Of a stretch of DNA of 44,069 nt, positions 1 through 8,120 are shown one piece after another; positions within the stretch are counted from its first letter, which is position 1, and the number at the start of each line of letters is the position of its first letter. Origin of the DNA: TMED27 sp037969235 (GTDB lineage: Bacteria > Pseudomonadota > Alphaproteobacteria > Micavibrionales > Micavibrionaceae); contig JBBKXA010000016.1 of assembly GCA_037969235.1 (NCBI GenBank), positions 1 to 44,069 on the forward strand, read 5' to 3'. The position numbers and the translations under genes are program-made. Under the pieces are notes generated by a model. That model saw nothing but the letters and a program-made list of their open reading frames with translations, searched no databases and was not told the origin of the DNA.

Positions 1-933
1 AAAATCGCGGCGATCAAACATCTCCCAGACTATGAAGCGTTTTTTAAATTTTTCGGTCACGCCGATGATAAGGTGAACATCAAAAATTACGATGAATATA
101 TCGCACCGCATCTTGATAAATTTTCGCGTGATTATTGGGAAGGTCGCCGGATTTTTGGTGGGCGGCGCATTAATTACTTCACAAAAAACCTGTATCAATT
201 TGGGCTTTTGGGGCGTTTTATTTCAACTGTGCATATTTTATCTAAAATTTATGGCGTAGATCCTAGTGAAATTTTGGATGCCAAAACGCAAGAAGAACAA
301 GGCGAGATTTTTGACCGCACATTAGGACCAATCTTCGATAAAAAATTCGTACGTTTTATTTGTAACATGCCGCCAGCGCTTTATGGACTTGGTATTCCGC
401 CTTCGCAGTTTGACGAGTTAAAAGGTGATGCGGAGATGGCGGACGTTTTGAAACATCGCTTGCGTCGTTTAGCTGTTGATTTTCCGATTGATGAGAATTA
501 TTTTGCTTGGCAAGCCTTTGGCCGCCATTACGATTTTGCCTATAAAAAGGCCGTGCCGCGTTATTTAAAAGAAAAGCATTATGAAACGCTTAAGGCCAAC
601 GCCGATAAGGTTGAAGTGCATCACACCACAATTACAGGTTTCCTTCAGGCTCAGCGCCCTGATACGCTTGATTGCTATGTGTTTTTGGATGCGCAGGATT
701 GGATGAACGATGAACAGCTCAATACATTATGGACCGAAGTGGCGCGTACTTCGCGCAAAGGCGCACGAGTAATTTTCCGCACCGCAGGAGTGGAATCGCC
801 GCTGGAGGCCGCGTTATCACCTGATACCAGAAGCCAGTTTAAATATGACCCTAGCTTATCGGAAATTGCCGTTGCGAAAGACCGTTCTTCAATTTATGGC
901 GGCTTTCATATTTATAATTTTACCGGGTCATGA
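1..933 (+). CDS. btaA: BtaA, diacylglycerol 3-amino-3-carboxypropyltransferase (5' truncated by window)
   Basis: This is the C-terminal part of a DUF3419/BtaA protein, open to the window's left edge. BtaA moves the 3-amino-3-carboxypropyl group of S-adenosylmethionine onto diacylglycerol, the first step in making the betaine lipid DGTS. About 310 residues are visible; the family is usually about 400 residues, so roughly the first quarter lies outside. A GTG at 73 could be mistaken for the start, but the frame is open from base 1. The family signature is the stretch YVFLDAQDWMND (about residues 203-214 from the GTG) followed by an arginine-rich strand ending in FRTAG. The stop overlaps the start of btaB by four bases (ATGA). 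The pairing with btaB makes the call firm. Confidence 0.88.
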   Translation, partial: KIAAIKHLPDYEAFFKFFGHADDKVNIKNYDEYIAPHLDKFSRDYWEGRRIFGGRRINYFTKNLYQFGLLGRFISTVHILSKIYGVDPSEILDAKTQEEQGEIFDRTLGPIFDKKFVRFICNMPPALYGLGIPPSQFDELKGDAEMADVLKHRLRRLAVDFPIDENYFAWQAFGRHYDFAYKKAVPRYLKEKHYETLKANADKVEVHHTTITGFLQAQRPDTLDCYVFLDAQDWMNDEQLNTLWTEVARTSRKGARVIFRTAGVESPLEAALSPDTRSQFKYDPSLSEIAVAKDRSSIYGGFHIYNFTGS

Positions 934-1580
934 ATTACAAAACCCAAAGCAAAAGCGAGCAAGATACTAAAGCGCACATGGATCGCATGTATCGGTGGAC
1001 GCGCCATGTTTATGATTTCAGCCGCAAATATTATCTGCTCGGGCGCGATTGCTTGATTAATGATTTGGATGCTAAAGCAGATGAACATATATATGAGGTG
1101 GGGTGCGGAACAGCGCGCAATTTGATTAAAGCTGCCAATCGCTATCCTGCCGCGCATTTTTACGGGTTGGATGCATCGGAGGAAATGCTGAAAACTGCGC
1201 GCGTTGCGGTAGATAAAAGCGGCGAGCCAATAACACTACAACATGGGTTTTCGCAAAGCTTCGTGCCGGAAAATAATTTGGCCAAAATATTTTTCTCCTA
1301 TTCACTGTCCATTATTCCGCCTTGGCAGGAATCCATTGATCACGCCCTTGCGCTCTTGCCGAGCGGCGGGGAAATTCACATTGTTGATTTTGGTGCAATG
1401 GATGGCTTACCTTCGTTTTTGCGCCGCTTTATATTTGGTTGGCTCAAGGTTTTTCACGTCTATCACAAGCCTGAGATATTAGCTTATTTAAAAACTCTGG
1501 CTGAAGACGGGCGCGGCACTTTGGAAGTTGAGCATCTATACCGTGGATATTCTTTCCTAGCAAAGTTTGTAAAAGCCTAA
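930..1580 (+). CDS. btaB: BtaB, DGTS N-methyltransferase
   Basis: A 216-residue SAM-dependent methyltransferase. The glycine-rich SAM-binding loop YEVGCGTARN lies near residues 55-64, followed by the acidic strand end in YGLDASEEML. BtaB methylates the homoserine head group made by BtaA three times to give the betaine lipid. The N-terminal region (HMDRMYRWTRHVYDFSRKYYLLGRD) is typical of this family. The start codon overlaps the btaA stop by four bases, so the pair is translationally coupled. The 3' end overlaps the opposing sdhE gene by four bases. Confidence 0.87.
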   Translation: MNYKTQSKSEQDTKAHMDRMYRWTRHVYDFSRKYYLLGRDCLINDLDAKADEHIYEVGCGTARNLIKAANRYPAAHFYGLDASEEMLKTARVAVDKSGEPITLQHGFSQSFVPENNLAKIFFSYSLSIIPPWQESIDHALALLPSGGEIHIVDFGAMDGLPSFLRRFIFGWLKVFHVYHKPEILAYLKTLAEDGRGTLEVEHLYRGYSFLAKFVKA

Positions 1581-1837
1581 ACCAATTTATGCGCTTGTAG
1601 TTTTTGAAACATAGCGTTGTCAATATTGGCGGGGGGGTTATCTTTACCGATGATCCAATTATATAGATTGGGGTCATTTTCCTGCAACAAATCTTCGTAC
1701 ACGCGCAATTCCTCCGCGCTAAAATCCGGAACATGTTTCTTCGCAAAAGAGCCCATCAACAAATCCATTTCTTTCGTCCCGCGATGTTCGGAGCGAAAGA
1801 TTAGTTTTTTACGCTTATTCATCAGTTCATCATTCAT
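1577..1837 (-). CDS. sdhE: SdhE-type FAD assembly factor (Sdh5/DUF339)
   Basis: A protein of about 86 residues matching the SdhE/Sdh5 family, which helps attach FAD covalently to the succinate dehydrogenase flavoprotein. The diagnostic motif is RSEHRGTKEMD near the N terminus, containing the RGxxExD core, followed by helices with the FSAEELRVYEDLLQ pattern. I chose the ATG at 1837. A GTG 15 bases upstream is also in frame, and neither has a strong ribosome binding site. It lies tail-to-tail with btaB with a four-base overlap. No succinate dehydrogenase genes are in the window. Confidence 0.85.
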   Translation of the reverse strand: MNDELMNKRKKLIFRSEHRGTKEMDLLMGSFAKKHVPDFSAEELRVYEDLLQENDPNLYNWIIGKDNPPANIDNAMFQKLQAHKLV

Positions 1838-1880
1838 GCTCGTTTTTATCACTTATTTTACGCTATCACCAAGATATTTA

Positions 1881-2417
1881 TCAAGGCGCAACGTCGATTT
1901 CGTTGTTTGTGTCAACGGGTTTTGCTGCATGCATGGAAGCTGGCCTGAATTGATCTGAAGCTATGTATTGTGCGACTACGCCCCAATCCTCTTTCGTCAT
2001 GATTTTGTCCATAGCCTCGCTCAACCTTGGGTTTAGCATTGATGGCTCTATAGATACGTAACCACGCGTAGTTAATGATCTTGAAAACAGTTTCGACAAT
2101 CCTGTTTTCATTGATGCGCCATTACTTTCCTCCACAACAGATACCCGTAATTGCCCCTGTTTTGTGGGATTGGGCTGAATGAAAAAATGAATGTTTTCTA
2201 TTTCAATATGGTGGTCGCCATTGTGCGCGGCTAAAACTTGATAATCAGATCGAAAAGGTTCGGCGCTAAAATGAATGTGTTTTGATAGAGATGTTTGCGT
2301 CACGCTGGAAGCACGGGCAAGGCCCTTTTTCCAATCGTTCAGATACGTGTGTGCTTTATTGACAAAACTTATGACCAATTGTTGTGTTTGAGCTTCAGCT
2401 TGTGTTTGATTTTCCAT
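1881..2417 (-). CDS. Hypothetical protein, 178 residues
   Basis: I do not recognise this protein. It is soluble, with a Gln/Thr-rich N terminus and no signal peptide or membrane segment. The ATG at 2417 is preceded by the leader AAACAGGGAATA. An identical leader stands before the divergent gene at 2586, so the two starts are mirrored around a 168-base AT-rich intergenic region. The reading frame is intact and codon use fits a real gene. Confidence 0.6.
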   Translation of the reverse strand: MENQTQAEAQTQQLVISFVNKAHTYLNDWKKGLARASSVTQTSLSKHIHFSAEPFRSDYQVLAAHNGDHHIEIENIHFFIQPNPTKQGQLRVSVVEESNGASMKTGLSKLFSRSLTTRGYVSIEPSMLNPRLSEAMDKIMTKEDWGVVAQYIASDQFRPASMHAAKPVDTNNEIDVAP

Positions 2418-2420
2418 TTA

Positions 2421-2582
2421 TATTCCCTGTTTATTTTATGTTTAAACGTTGTTTTTATAACAAGTGTGGTGACGTTATACCAGATATAAAAGATTTGATA
2501 TTTTAGTTGTGGATATTTAATAATGAAAACACTTTATATCCGTATAATAATTTGGTAAAAGTAAAAGAAAAAACAGGGAATA
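2421..2582. repeat. Mirrored 12-base leaders of two divergent genes
   Basis: Bases 2421-2432 (TATTCCCTGTTT) and 2571-2582 (AAACAGGGAATA) are exact reverse complements. Each stands three bases from the start codon of its own gene, at 2417 and 2586. Each contains an AGGGA ribosome binding site. The sequence between them is very AT-rich, with a TATAAT at 2543-2548 but no clear -35 partner at the right distance. Confidence 0.7.
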
Positions 2583-2585
2583 ATC

Positions 2586-2822
2586 ATGTCAACGCGTGAA
2601 AAAGCATACTACTGGATGTCTGAATTTGCTATTCGTCGATACATCCGACGGCAAGAGCAAAAACCTGGCGTTGACAATGACCTTGTTTTGTCGCTTGCAT
2701 ATCTTGCTGCAAATAACGGACTCAATGCACAGCAAACCGAAGATTTGTTTTATGGTGACGAACATGCACAAACTGTCGTTGGCCAGCATTTTTCTGACGA
2801 TCCCCATATGAGCTGTGATTAA
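2586..2822 (+). CDS. Small hypothetical protein, 78 residues
   Basis: An unrecognised small protein rich in charged and aromatic residues near the N terminus (YYWMSEFAIRRYIRRQEQ), with no signal peptide or membrane helix. The AGGGA in the leader AAACAGGGAATA gives a clear ribosome binding site. It is divergent from the 1881-2417 gene and shares its leader. Nothing in it indicates a function. Confidence 0.6.
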   Translation: MSTREKAYYWMSEFAIRRYIRRQEQKPGVDNDLVLSLAYLAANNGLNAQQTEDLFYGDEHAQTVVGQHFSDDPHMSCD

Positions 2823-2870
2823 TTCTAAAATAACTGTTCCCGCCGTATAACCCCTGCATTATAGTGACGC

Positions 2871-4784
2871 ATGGCTAAACGCGATTTCCGATATCACCGT
2901 CCTCTTTACTCTCGTCCACACGCGCCAAAAAGCGTGCAGAAGGTGAAATGGCGCATATTGCCCATAATATGGTTGGCGATCAAACGCACCTCCACGGCCA
3001 TTGGATTTTTGGTGCTTATAAATATTATCCTTGCGATATTCGTATATCCTGCGCTTTTTAGCTCTCAAACTGCTGCACCCGCGCTTCCTGATGAAATGGT
3101 TTTATATATGAAATTCGAAGGTGGGTTTTTGGAAACGCCAGCGACCGCCAGCCTATCTGACCCATTTGCGGGCAGCGCATTAACCGTGCGCGATATCACC
3201 TCCAGCCTTGACCGCGCCGCAAATGACACGCGTGTGCAAGGCATAATCGCGCGTATGAATGACGGCAATTTTAACATCACGCAAGTTGCGGAAATACGCA
3301 TTGCGCTCAAGAAATTCCGTCAAAGCGGAAAATTTGCGCATATTTATTCCTCATCCTATGGTGATGGCGCGGGAGGTATGAGCCGTTATTATCTCGCCTC
3401 CGCATTTGATGAGATTTGGATGCAGCCGCTTGGCATTGTGTCCATTACAGGATTAGGCGCGGAGGTGCCGTTTTTCCGTGAAACGATGGATAAGATAGGC
3501 GTCGCGCCACAATTTTTTAAGCGTAAAGACTACAAAACAGCTTATGAGAGTATGACCGATAAGCAAATGAGTGCACCGAATCGCGAAATGATGACGCGTA
3601 TGGTAAACGATATCAAAACGGAGATCTTGTCCACGATTCCAGAAGAACGCGGAATGAGCGTAGCACAATTTGAAGCGTTGGTTAATCAGGGTTTATTCAC
3701 CGCGCCAGAGGCTGAAAAAGCAGGTTTAATCACTAAAGGGGATTACGGCGATATATTGCTTGATAACATTGCCGAAAAACTTACAGGTAAGCGCGACTTT
3801 GAAGAATTAAATATGGTTTCATTCGAAAGCTACGCTGCTGATTTTAAGAAAAAAGGCCATTCTGGGATCGCTCATAAAAACAAACCTAAAGTCGCATTGA
3901 TTTACACCACTGGGGCGATTATGCCGAGCAGTGATGGGGGCGGTATTGGTGCGATTAGTGGCGGCGTGGCGGCGGCGGATAAAATTGCACCCGCAATTTT
4001 AATGGCCTCAAAAGACGACGATGTTAAAGCCATTATTTTGCGCATTGATAGTCCCGGCGGATCACCTGCGGCGAGTGAAAGTATTTTGCGCGCCGTTGAA
4101 AAAGCCAAAGAACGGGGCAAGCCTGTTATTGTTTCTATGGGTGCGACTGCGGCTTCTGGTGGTTATTGGGTTGCGGCTTACGCGGACAGGATTTTCGCCT
4201 TGCCCACTACGCTTACTGGCTCCATTGGCGTGGTTGGCGGTAAGTTTGTGTTTAATGATTTATTTAAAAAGCTTGGTGTGAATTGGGAAGAAATCACATG
4301 GGGGCGTAATGCCAATATGTGGTCGGTTAATACTCGTTTTGATGCAGGTGAAGCCGAACGTATGAATGCCATGCTCGATAACATCTATGATAATTTTGTC
4401 GCACGCGTCGCCAAAGGGCGGAATATGACACCCGAAGCAGTTGACAAAATCGCAGGTGGACGCGTTTGGACAGGCCGCAGTGCCCTTAAAGTTGGACTTG
4501 TTGATGAGCTTGGCGGTCTTGATGCCGCAATGGATTATACCGCGACAACTTTGGGCAAGCAAAATGGTTCTGAATTAGCTATTCTGGTCTATCCCAAGCC
4601 TAAAACAACGATGGAACAAATCTTTGAATTTTTAGGCACGCAGACAAAAATGGCGGGCGTGATGCAAAATAATCTCGCGATGCAGTCCCATATTCTTGAT
4701 GCTGTAAGCCCTGTGACCGATGCTTATATCATGCAAAAAGATGCTAAAAATTATATGACTTACGCGCCATTGGAGTTGCAGTGA
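2871..4784 (+). CDS. sppA: SppA, signal peptide peptidase (67 kDa type)
   Basis: A 637-residue membrane-anchored serine protease that degrades signal peptides left after secretion. A basic N terminus leads into one membrane helix at about residues 40-62. Two S49 peptidase domains follow, so it is the long, duplicated form as in E. coli. The general base is the lysine of DYKTAY (Lys222), in the first domain. The nucleophile is the serine of AASGGYW (Ser429), in the second. RIDSPGGSP near residue 391 forms the conserved oxyanion region. It converges with the HAD gene at 4794, leaving nine bases. Confidence 0.93.
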   Translation: MAKRDFRYHRPLYSRPHAPKSVQKVKWRILPIIWLAIKRTSTAIGFLVLINIILAIFVYPALFSSQTAAPALPDEMVLYMKFEGGFLETPATASLSDPFAGSALTVRDITSSLDRAANDTRVQGIIARMNDGNFNITQVAEIRIALKKFRQSGKFAHIYSSSYGDGAGGMSRYYLASAFDEIWMQPLGIVSITGLGAEVPFFRETMDKIGVAPQFFKRKDYKTAYESMTDKQMSAPNREMMTRMVNDIKTEILSTIPEERGMSVAQFEALVNQGLFTAPEAEKAGLITKGDYGDILLDNIAEKLTGKRDFEELNMVSFESYAADFKKKGHSGIAHKNKPKVALIYTTGAIMPSSDGGGIGAISGGVAAADKIAPAILMASKDDDVKAIILRIDSPGGSPAASESILRAVEKAKERGKPVIVSMGATAASGGYWVAAYADRIFALPTTLTGSIGVVGGKFVFNDLFKKLGVNWEEITWGRNANMWSVNTRFDAGEAERMNAMLDNIYDNFVARVAKGRNMTPEAVDKIAGGRVWTGRSALKVGLVDELGGLDAAMDYTATTLGKQNGSELAILVYPKPKTTMEQIFEFLGTQTKMAGVMQNNLAMQSHILDAVSPVTDAYIMQKDAKNYMTYAPLELQ

Positions 4785-4793
4785 AGAACTTAT

Positions 4794-5525
4794 CTATTTT
4801 TTATTTTGCGCAATGGCCTTGGGGACGTTGAACATTTTTTGCAACATCTCTAATAAGTCTTGATACGTTAGCAAGATATGGTGAGGGCCATAGCCTTTTT
4901 CTATCACCGCAATTGCAGCATTTACGCCATAGGCGATCGGCAGAATTTTACACGGCAATAATTTTGATGCGTTTTGTACGGCGCTGACGTCTTTGTGTCG
5001 GTCACCGATATGCCAGATCACATCGCTGGGCTTTAAATTAACGTTCAGTTTGCTCAATGCTAACAAAATACCTTCGGGGTTGGGCTTAGATTTTGCGACG
5101 TCTTCACGAAAAATGGTGACGGGGAAAAACTCTTTCAAGCCAAATTTCTGAACTATATCATCGCCATAACCTTTGCCTAAGCCGTTACTAGCCAACGCGA
5201 GCGTTACATTATTATCTTTTAAAAAATTCAATACGCCCAAAACGCCAGGGCAAGGCTCCACCAACAAATCGACAGGCTTGCGTCTTAATTTATGCAGGGC
5301 TTTGTGAACGATAATCGCTTTTGATTTGCGAACTGGCTCGTCGGGGAAATTTAAATCCAGCGGCCCTTGGGCTTTGCGTTCGAATATCCACGCCCAAAGC
5401 CGCGAAACTTTAAACACCACATTGTCCAAAAACTCCATAAAGCCGAGCAATTTGGGGTTTAAATGGCGTACAGTCGTGCCATCCATATCAAAAATTACAA
5501 TTGTGGGCTTTGGCAAAGGTGTCAT
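4794..5525 (-). CDS. HAD-family phosphatase (phosphoglycolate-phosphatase-like)
   Basis: A 243-residue haloacid dehalogenase-type hydrolase. Motif I is FDMDGT near residues 12-17 (nucleophile and acid aspartates), motif II is LASNG, motif III is the lysine of SKPNP, and motif IV is GDRHKD. The cap between motifs I and II is helical and unusually tryptophan/arginine-rich. The set of motifs resembles Gph-type phosphatases, but the substrate cannot be read from the sequence. It faces sppA tail-to-tail. Confidence 0.8.
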   Translation of the reverse strand: MTPLPKPTIVIFDMDGTTVRHLNPKLLGFMEFLDNVVFKVSRLWAWIFERKAQGPLDLNFPDEPVRKSKAIIVHKALHKLRRKPVDLLVEPCPGVLGVLNFLKDNNVTLALASNGLGKGYGDDIVQKFGLKEFFPVTIFREDVAKSKPNPEGILLALSKLNVNLKPSDVIWHIGDRHKDVSAVQNASKLLPCKILPIAYGVNAAIAVIEKGYGPHHILLTYQDLLEMLQKMFNVPKAIAQNKK

Positions 5526-5585
5526 GCGCAGATCATGCCATTAAGTGCCTTTTAGGGCAATGGCTTATAAGTTTTAAGAAAAAGC

Positions 5586-5614
5586 TTGCAGTTTTCGTAA
5601 ATATTTCCTATATA
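5586..5614 (+). promoter_or_regulatory. Sigma-70-like promoter for the 5644 gene
   Basis: TTGCAG (5586-5591) and TATATA (5609-5614) are separated by exactly 17 bases. The start codon follows 29 bases after the -10 box. No strong Shine-Dalgarno sequence is visible before the ATG. Confidence 0.6.
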
Positions 5615-5643
5615 TACATATTATTAAAAATGGGCGTAGATGT

Positions 5644-6492
5644 ATGATTAGTAGAGAAGAGAATTTAAGCGAAACATTTGAAGGCGCTCCTCACATTTCA
5701 CCGGAAGAAAAAGTTGCGGCGAAGCAAAAAGGTCAACGATTGCAAGCTGAGTTTGTTCGCACTTTTTTTAAGGAGAGCTTAAATTCTAGCGGGATGGCTT
5801 TGAAAGGTGTTCGCAATGGTTGTGTCATGGCGTGGAATTACCAAGATCCGCCGCATGAAAGGGAAAATATAAATAACTTGTATAAAGTCGTTGATTCTCA
5901 AGCATTTGATAAAGACACTAATAAAACATTTAAAGAAGCAGTCTTATTTAGCGAATTGTTAGATAAGAAACATCTAACTGCGCTCAATGAAACATTAAAT
6001 GATTCTGAATTTATGAAGGATCATCCGCTAATCCAACGTACTTATAAAAGTCGTATGGCCGCTATTTCGACAATTAATAAGCTAACCTTCTCTATTGCTT
6101 TCAAAGTCCTTCGCACACCCAAATTAGGCATACCTCTAATTGCTGCTGGATGGTTGGTTGGGGCTATTTTAGGTCACCATATCGTAGATGGTGTTGGGAA
6201 CGGTTATAAAGCGACGAAATCATTTCTTGGTGAATATGTGGGAGAAAGAATCTCTAACATATACAATAAAGCGGCCAGTACAGAGGGCGGAATTGCAATG
6301 GGTGAGCTTGTTTACGAGGTTTCTGAAGCGTCGAAATTTTATACAGAAAACGCGATAGCTTCTACACCGATCCTTAAAGCCGCTTATGATTGGGTAAAAA
6401 AAGAAAGCCCCCCCTCTCCTAGCCCCTATACTCTTGTTGATTTAGCGCAAAAAAATCCAGATGATACACAATCTGTCCCCGATGTTGCCTAA
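5644..6492 (+). CDS. Hypothetical membrane-associated protein, 282 residues
   Basis: An unrecognised protein with a charged N-terminal half and a hydrophobic, glycine-rich segment near residues 155-180 (LGIPLIAAGWLVGAILG). A helical part and a Pro/Ser-rich tail (SPPSPSP) follow. It is more AT-rich than the surrounding metabolic genes. The next gene starts nine bases after its stop, so the two form an operon from the 5586 promoter. It may belong to an accessory set of small membrane proteins in this strain. Confidence 0.6.
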   Translation: MISREENLSETFEGAPHISPEEKVAAKQKGQRLQAEFVRTFFKESLNSSGMALKGVRNGCVMAWNYQDPPHERENINNLYKVVDSQAFDKDTNKTFKEAVLFSELLDKKHLTALNETLNDSEFMKDHPLIQRTYKSRMAAISTINKLTFSIAFKVLRTPKLGIPLIAAGWLVGAILGHHIVDGVGNGYKATKSFLGEYVGERISNIYNKAASTEGGIAMGELVYEVSEASKFYTENAIASTPILKAAYDWVKKESPPSPSPYTLVDLAQKNPDDTQSVPDVA

Positions 6493-6501
6493 GGAAGAAT
6501 A

Positions 6502-6999
6502 ATGACTGAAGATAAAGAACAAAAAAACCTACCCGCAGAAATCCATGAAGATTTAAAGCGGATGGAAAATGATGATCCTTCGCTTTTTGAAAAATTGAAA
6601 GACTTTGCGCAATTGTCATTACATGATGTTGAAAACGCTTCACAAGTTGTTCAAGATAAAACGCGAAAGCTTGCTGATGACCTTTATAACCATCCATCTC
6701 TTGATAAATATCCGCGAGTACGCGAAAGTATTTCTGGCGGCAAAGACGTTGGCGGTAAAGTCCTCAAATGTGTTGCGTTAATCACGTTTTTTAAGCCGTT
6801 ATCGGTTATATTAATCGCTAAATTAGTGGGCGTAGGTGTTTTGACAGGCGCAGCGTTGGGTAAGGAAAGCAAAATCTTAACACGATTAGCAGGTGTTTTT
6901 TCTAAAAGTAGCCAAACGCTTCAAGACACTGGCACACCAAACAAAGAAGTTTCCCCCGACGATGCTAAAGCCCCCGACGACCCAAACTTGGGACTATAA
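6502..6999 (+). CDS. Hypothetical membrane-associated protein, 165 residues
   Basis: An unrecognised protein, second in a two-gene operon, with a good ribosome binding site (AGGAAG). It has an acidic soluble N-terminal half, then a hydrophobic glycine-containing hairpin around residues 90-118 (ALITFFKPLSVILIAKLVGVGVLTGAALG), then a polar tail. The architecture matches its upstream neighbour and the protein at 39270, though I see no clear sequence identity. It converges with the 7005-7283 gene, with five bases between stops. Confidence 0.6.
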   Translation: MTEDKEQKNLPAEIHEDLKRMENDDPSLFEKLKDFAQLSLHDVENASQVVQDKTRKLADDLYNHPSLDKYPRVRESISGGKDVGGKVLKCVALITFFKPLSVILIAKLVGVGVLTGAALGKESKILTRLAGVFSKSSQTLQDTGTPNKEVSPDDAKAPDDPNLGL

Positions 7000-7004
7000 A
7001 ATTG

Positions 7005-7283
7005 CTATAAAACCTGATAGCCGCGTTGGCTGGCTTGGGATAGAGCGTCGTTTAAAAAACCGATTACTTTTTCCAATTCAATAGATTCTACGGCGACATC
7101 ATGTCCCATGCACGCTTGAATATTTTCTGCGCTCAGCGCTGCAATGCCTTGATTAATGTCACCGTAATCTTTGACGATCTCCGCTGCCGCGCCCAGTTGC
7201 CGCTCTAGCGCTAACTCCCCTCCCCGAGTGGCATTCACCTGCAGATGTTTGACCGCTTTTTGGAATTTATCCATTAGGTTCAT
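7005..7283 (-). CDS. Small hypothetical protein, 92 residues
   Basis: An unrecognised, mostly helical soluble protein with no membrane segment. The ATG at 7283 is chosen over an in-frame TTG at 7301 because AGGA stands at proper spacing before it. The leader (AACAGGAATATAAAT) closely resembles those before the 2417 and 2586 starts. It lies tail-to-tail with the 6502 gene. Confidence 0.6.
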   Translation of the reverse strand: MNLMDKFQKAVKHLQVNATRGGELALERQLGAAAEIVKDYGDINQGIAALSAENIQACMGHDVAVESIELEKVIGFLNDALSQASQRGYQVL

Positions 7284-7392
7284 ATTTATATTCCTGTTCA
7301 AACTCTTTTCTTTTGTTATAAGCCATCAATCATAAGACCGCAAGCGTACGATCAATCTTGCTTTTTATCTGCGCGCGGGGCATGATGCGCGG

Positions 7393-8109
7393 ATGAAAAA
7401 CGAAGTTGACAAGGTTTTGAGCGCCGATAAGAAAGAGCCACCCCAAAAACGCACATTGGGTATGCGTTTGCGTGGTTATTTGCTAACGGGCATTGTTGTT
7501 ACCGCTCCAATCTTTCTCACAATTTATCTCACCTATGTATTTTTAAGTTTCGTTGATAAACATGTAACTAAGCTTTTCCCTGATGCTTGGTATTACGGGC
7601 TTTATGGCGGCACGACTATTCCAGGTCTTGGCTTACTGGTTGCTATTGCATTTTTCATTTTTGTTGGTTGGTTTGCCAAGAATTTCTTTGGTCGCCTTAT
7701 TATCCGTATTTCTGAATATATAGTGGATCGCATGCCGGTCATTCGCACTATTTATTCGGCAATCAAGCAAGTTTTCGAAACAATCATGGCGAGCAAATCA
7801 CAAGCATTTCGTGAAGCTGTAATGATGGAATATCCGCGTAAAGGCGTTTGGTCAATCGGGTTTGTGACAGGGAAAACTGAAGGTGAAGTGCAACGCGTGA
7901 CATCAGAAGAAACTATCAATGTTTTTGTACCTACGACACCCAACCCCACGTCTGGGTATTTGCTATTTGTTCCGAAAAAGGAACTGGTATATTTGGAAAT
8001 GAGTGTTGAAGAAGCGGTGAAATTGGTTGTAAGTGCGGGGATTATTACGCCGCCTGATCGCGGGATAACTACAGATAAGACCTCACCAAAAGTCAAAAAA
8101 AAGAAATAA
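7393..8109 (+). CDS. DUF502 family integral membrane protein
   Basis: A 238-residue DUF502 protein of unknown function. Two membrane helices lie near residues 27-54 and 75-95. The family core follows (RMPVIRTIYSAIKQVFETI, then FVPTTPNPTSGYLLFVPKKE). The C terminus is polylysine (KVKKKK). In many alphaproteobacteria this family sits near recG; here recG is about 2.7 kb away on the other strand. cysE starts 11 bases downstream, so the two are probably co-transcribed. Confidence 0.85.
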   Translation: MKNEVDKVLSADKKEPPQKRTLGMRLRGYLLTGIVVTAPIFLTIYLTYVFLSFVDKHVTKLFPDAWYYGLYGGTTIPGLGLLVAIAFFIFVGWFAKNFFGRLIIRISEYIVDRMPVIRTIYSAIKQVFETIMASKSQAFREAVMMEYPRKGVWSIGFVTGKTEGEVQRVTSEETINVFVPTTPNPTSGYLLFVPKKELVYLEMSVEEAVKLVVSAGIITPPDRGITTDKTSPKVKKKK

Positions 8110-8120
8110 GTATTTAAATT

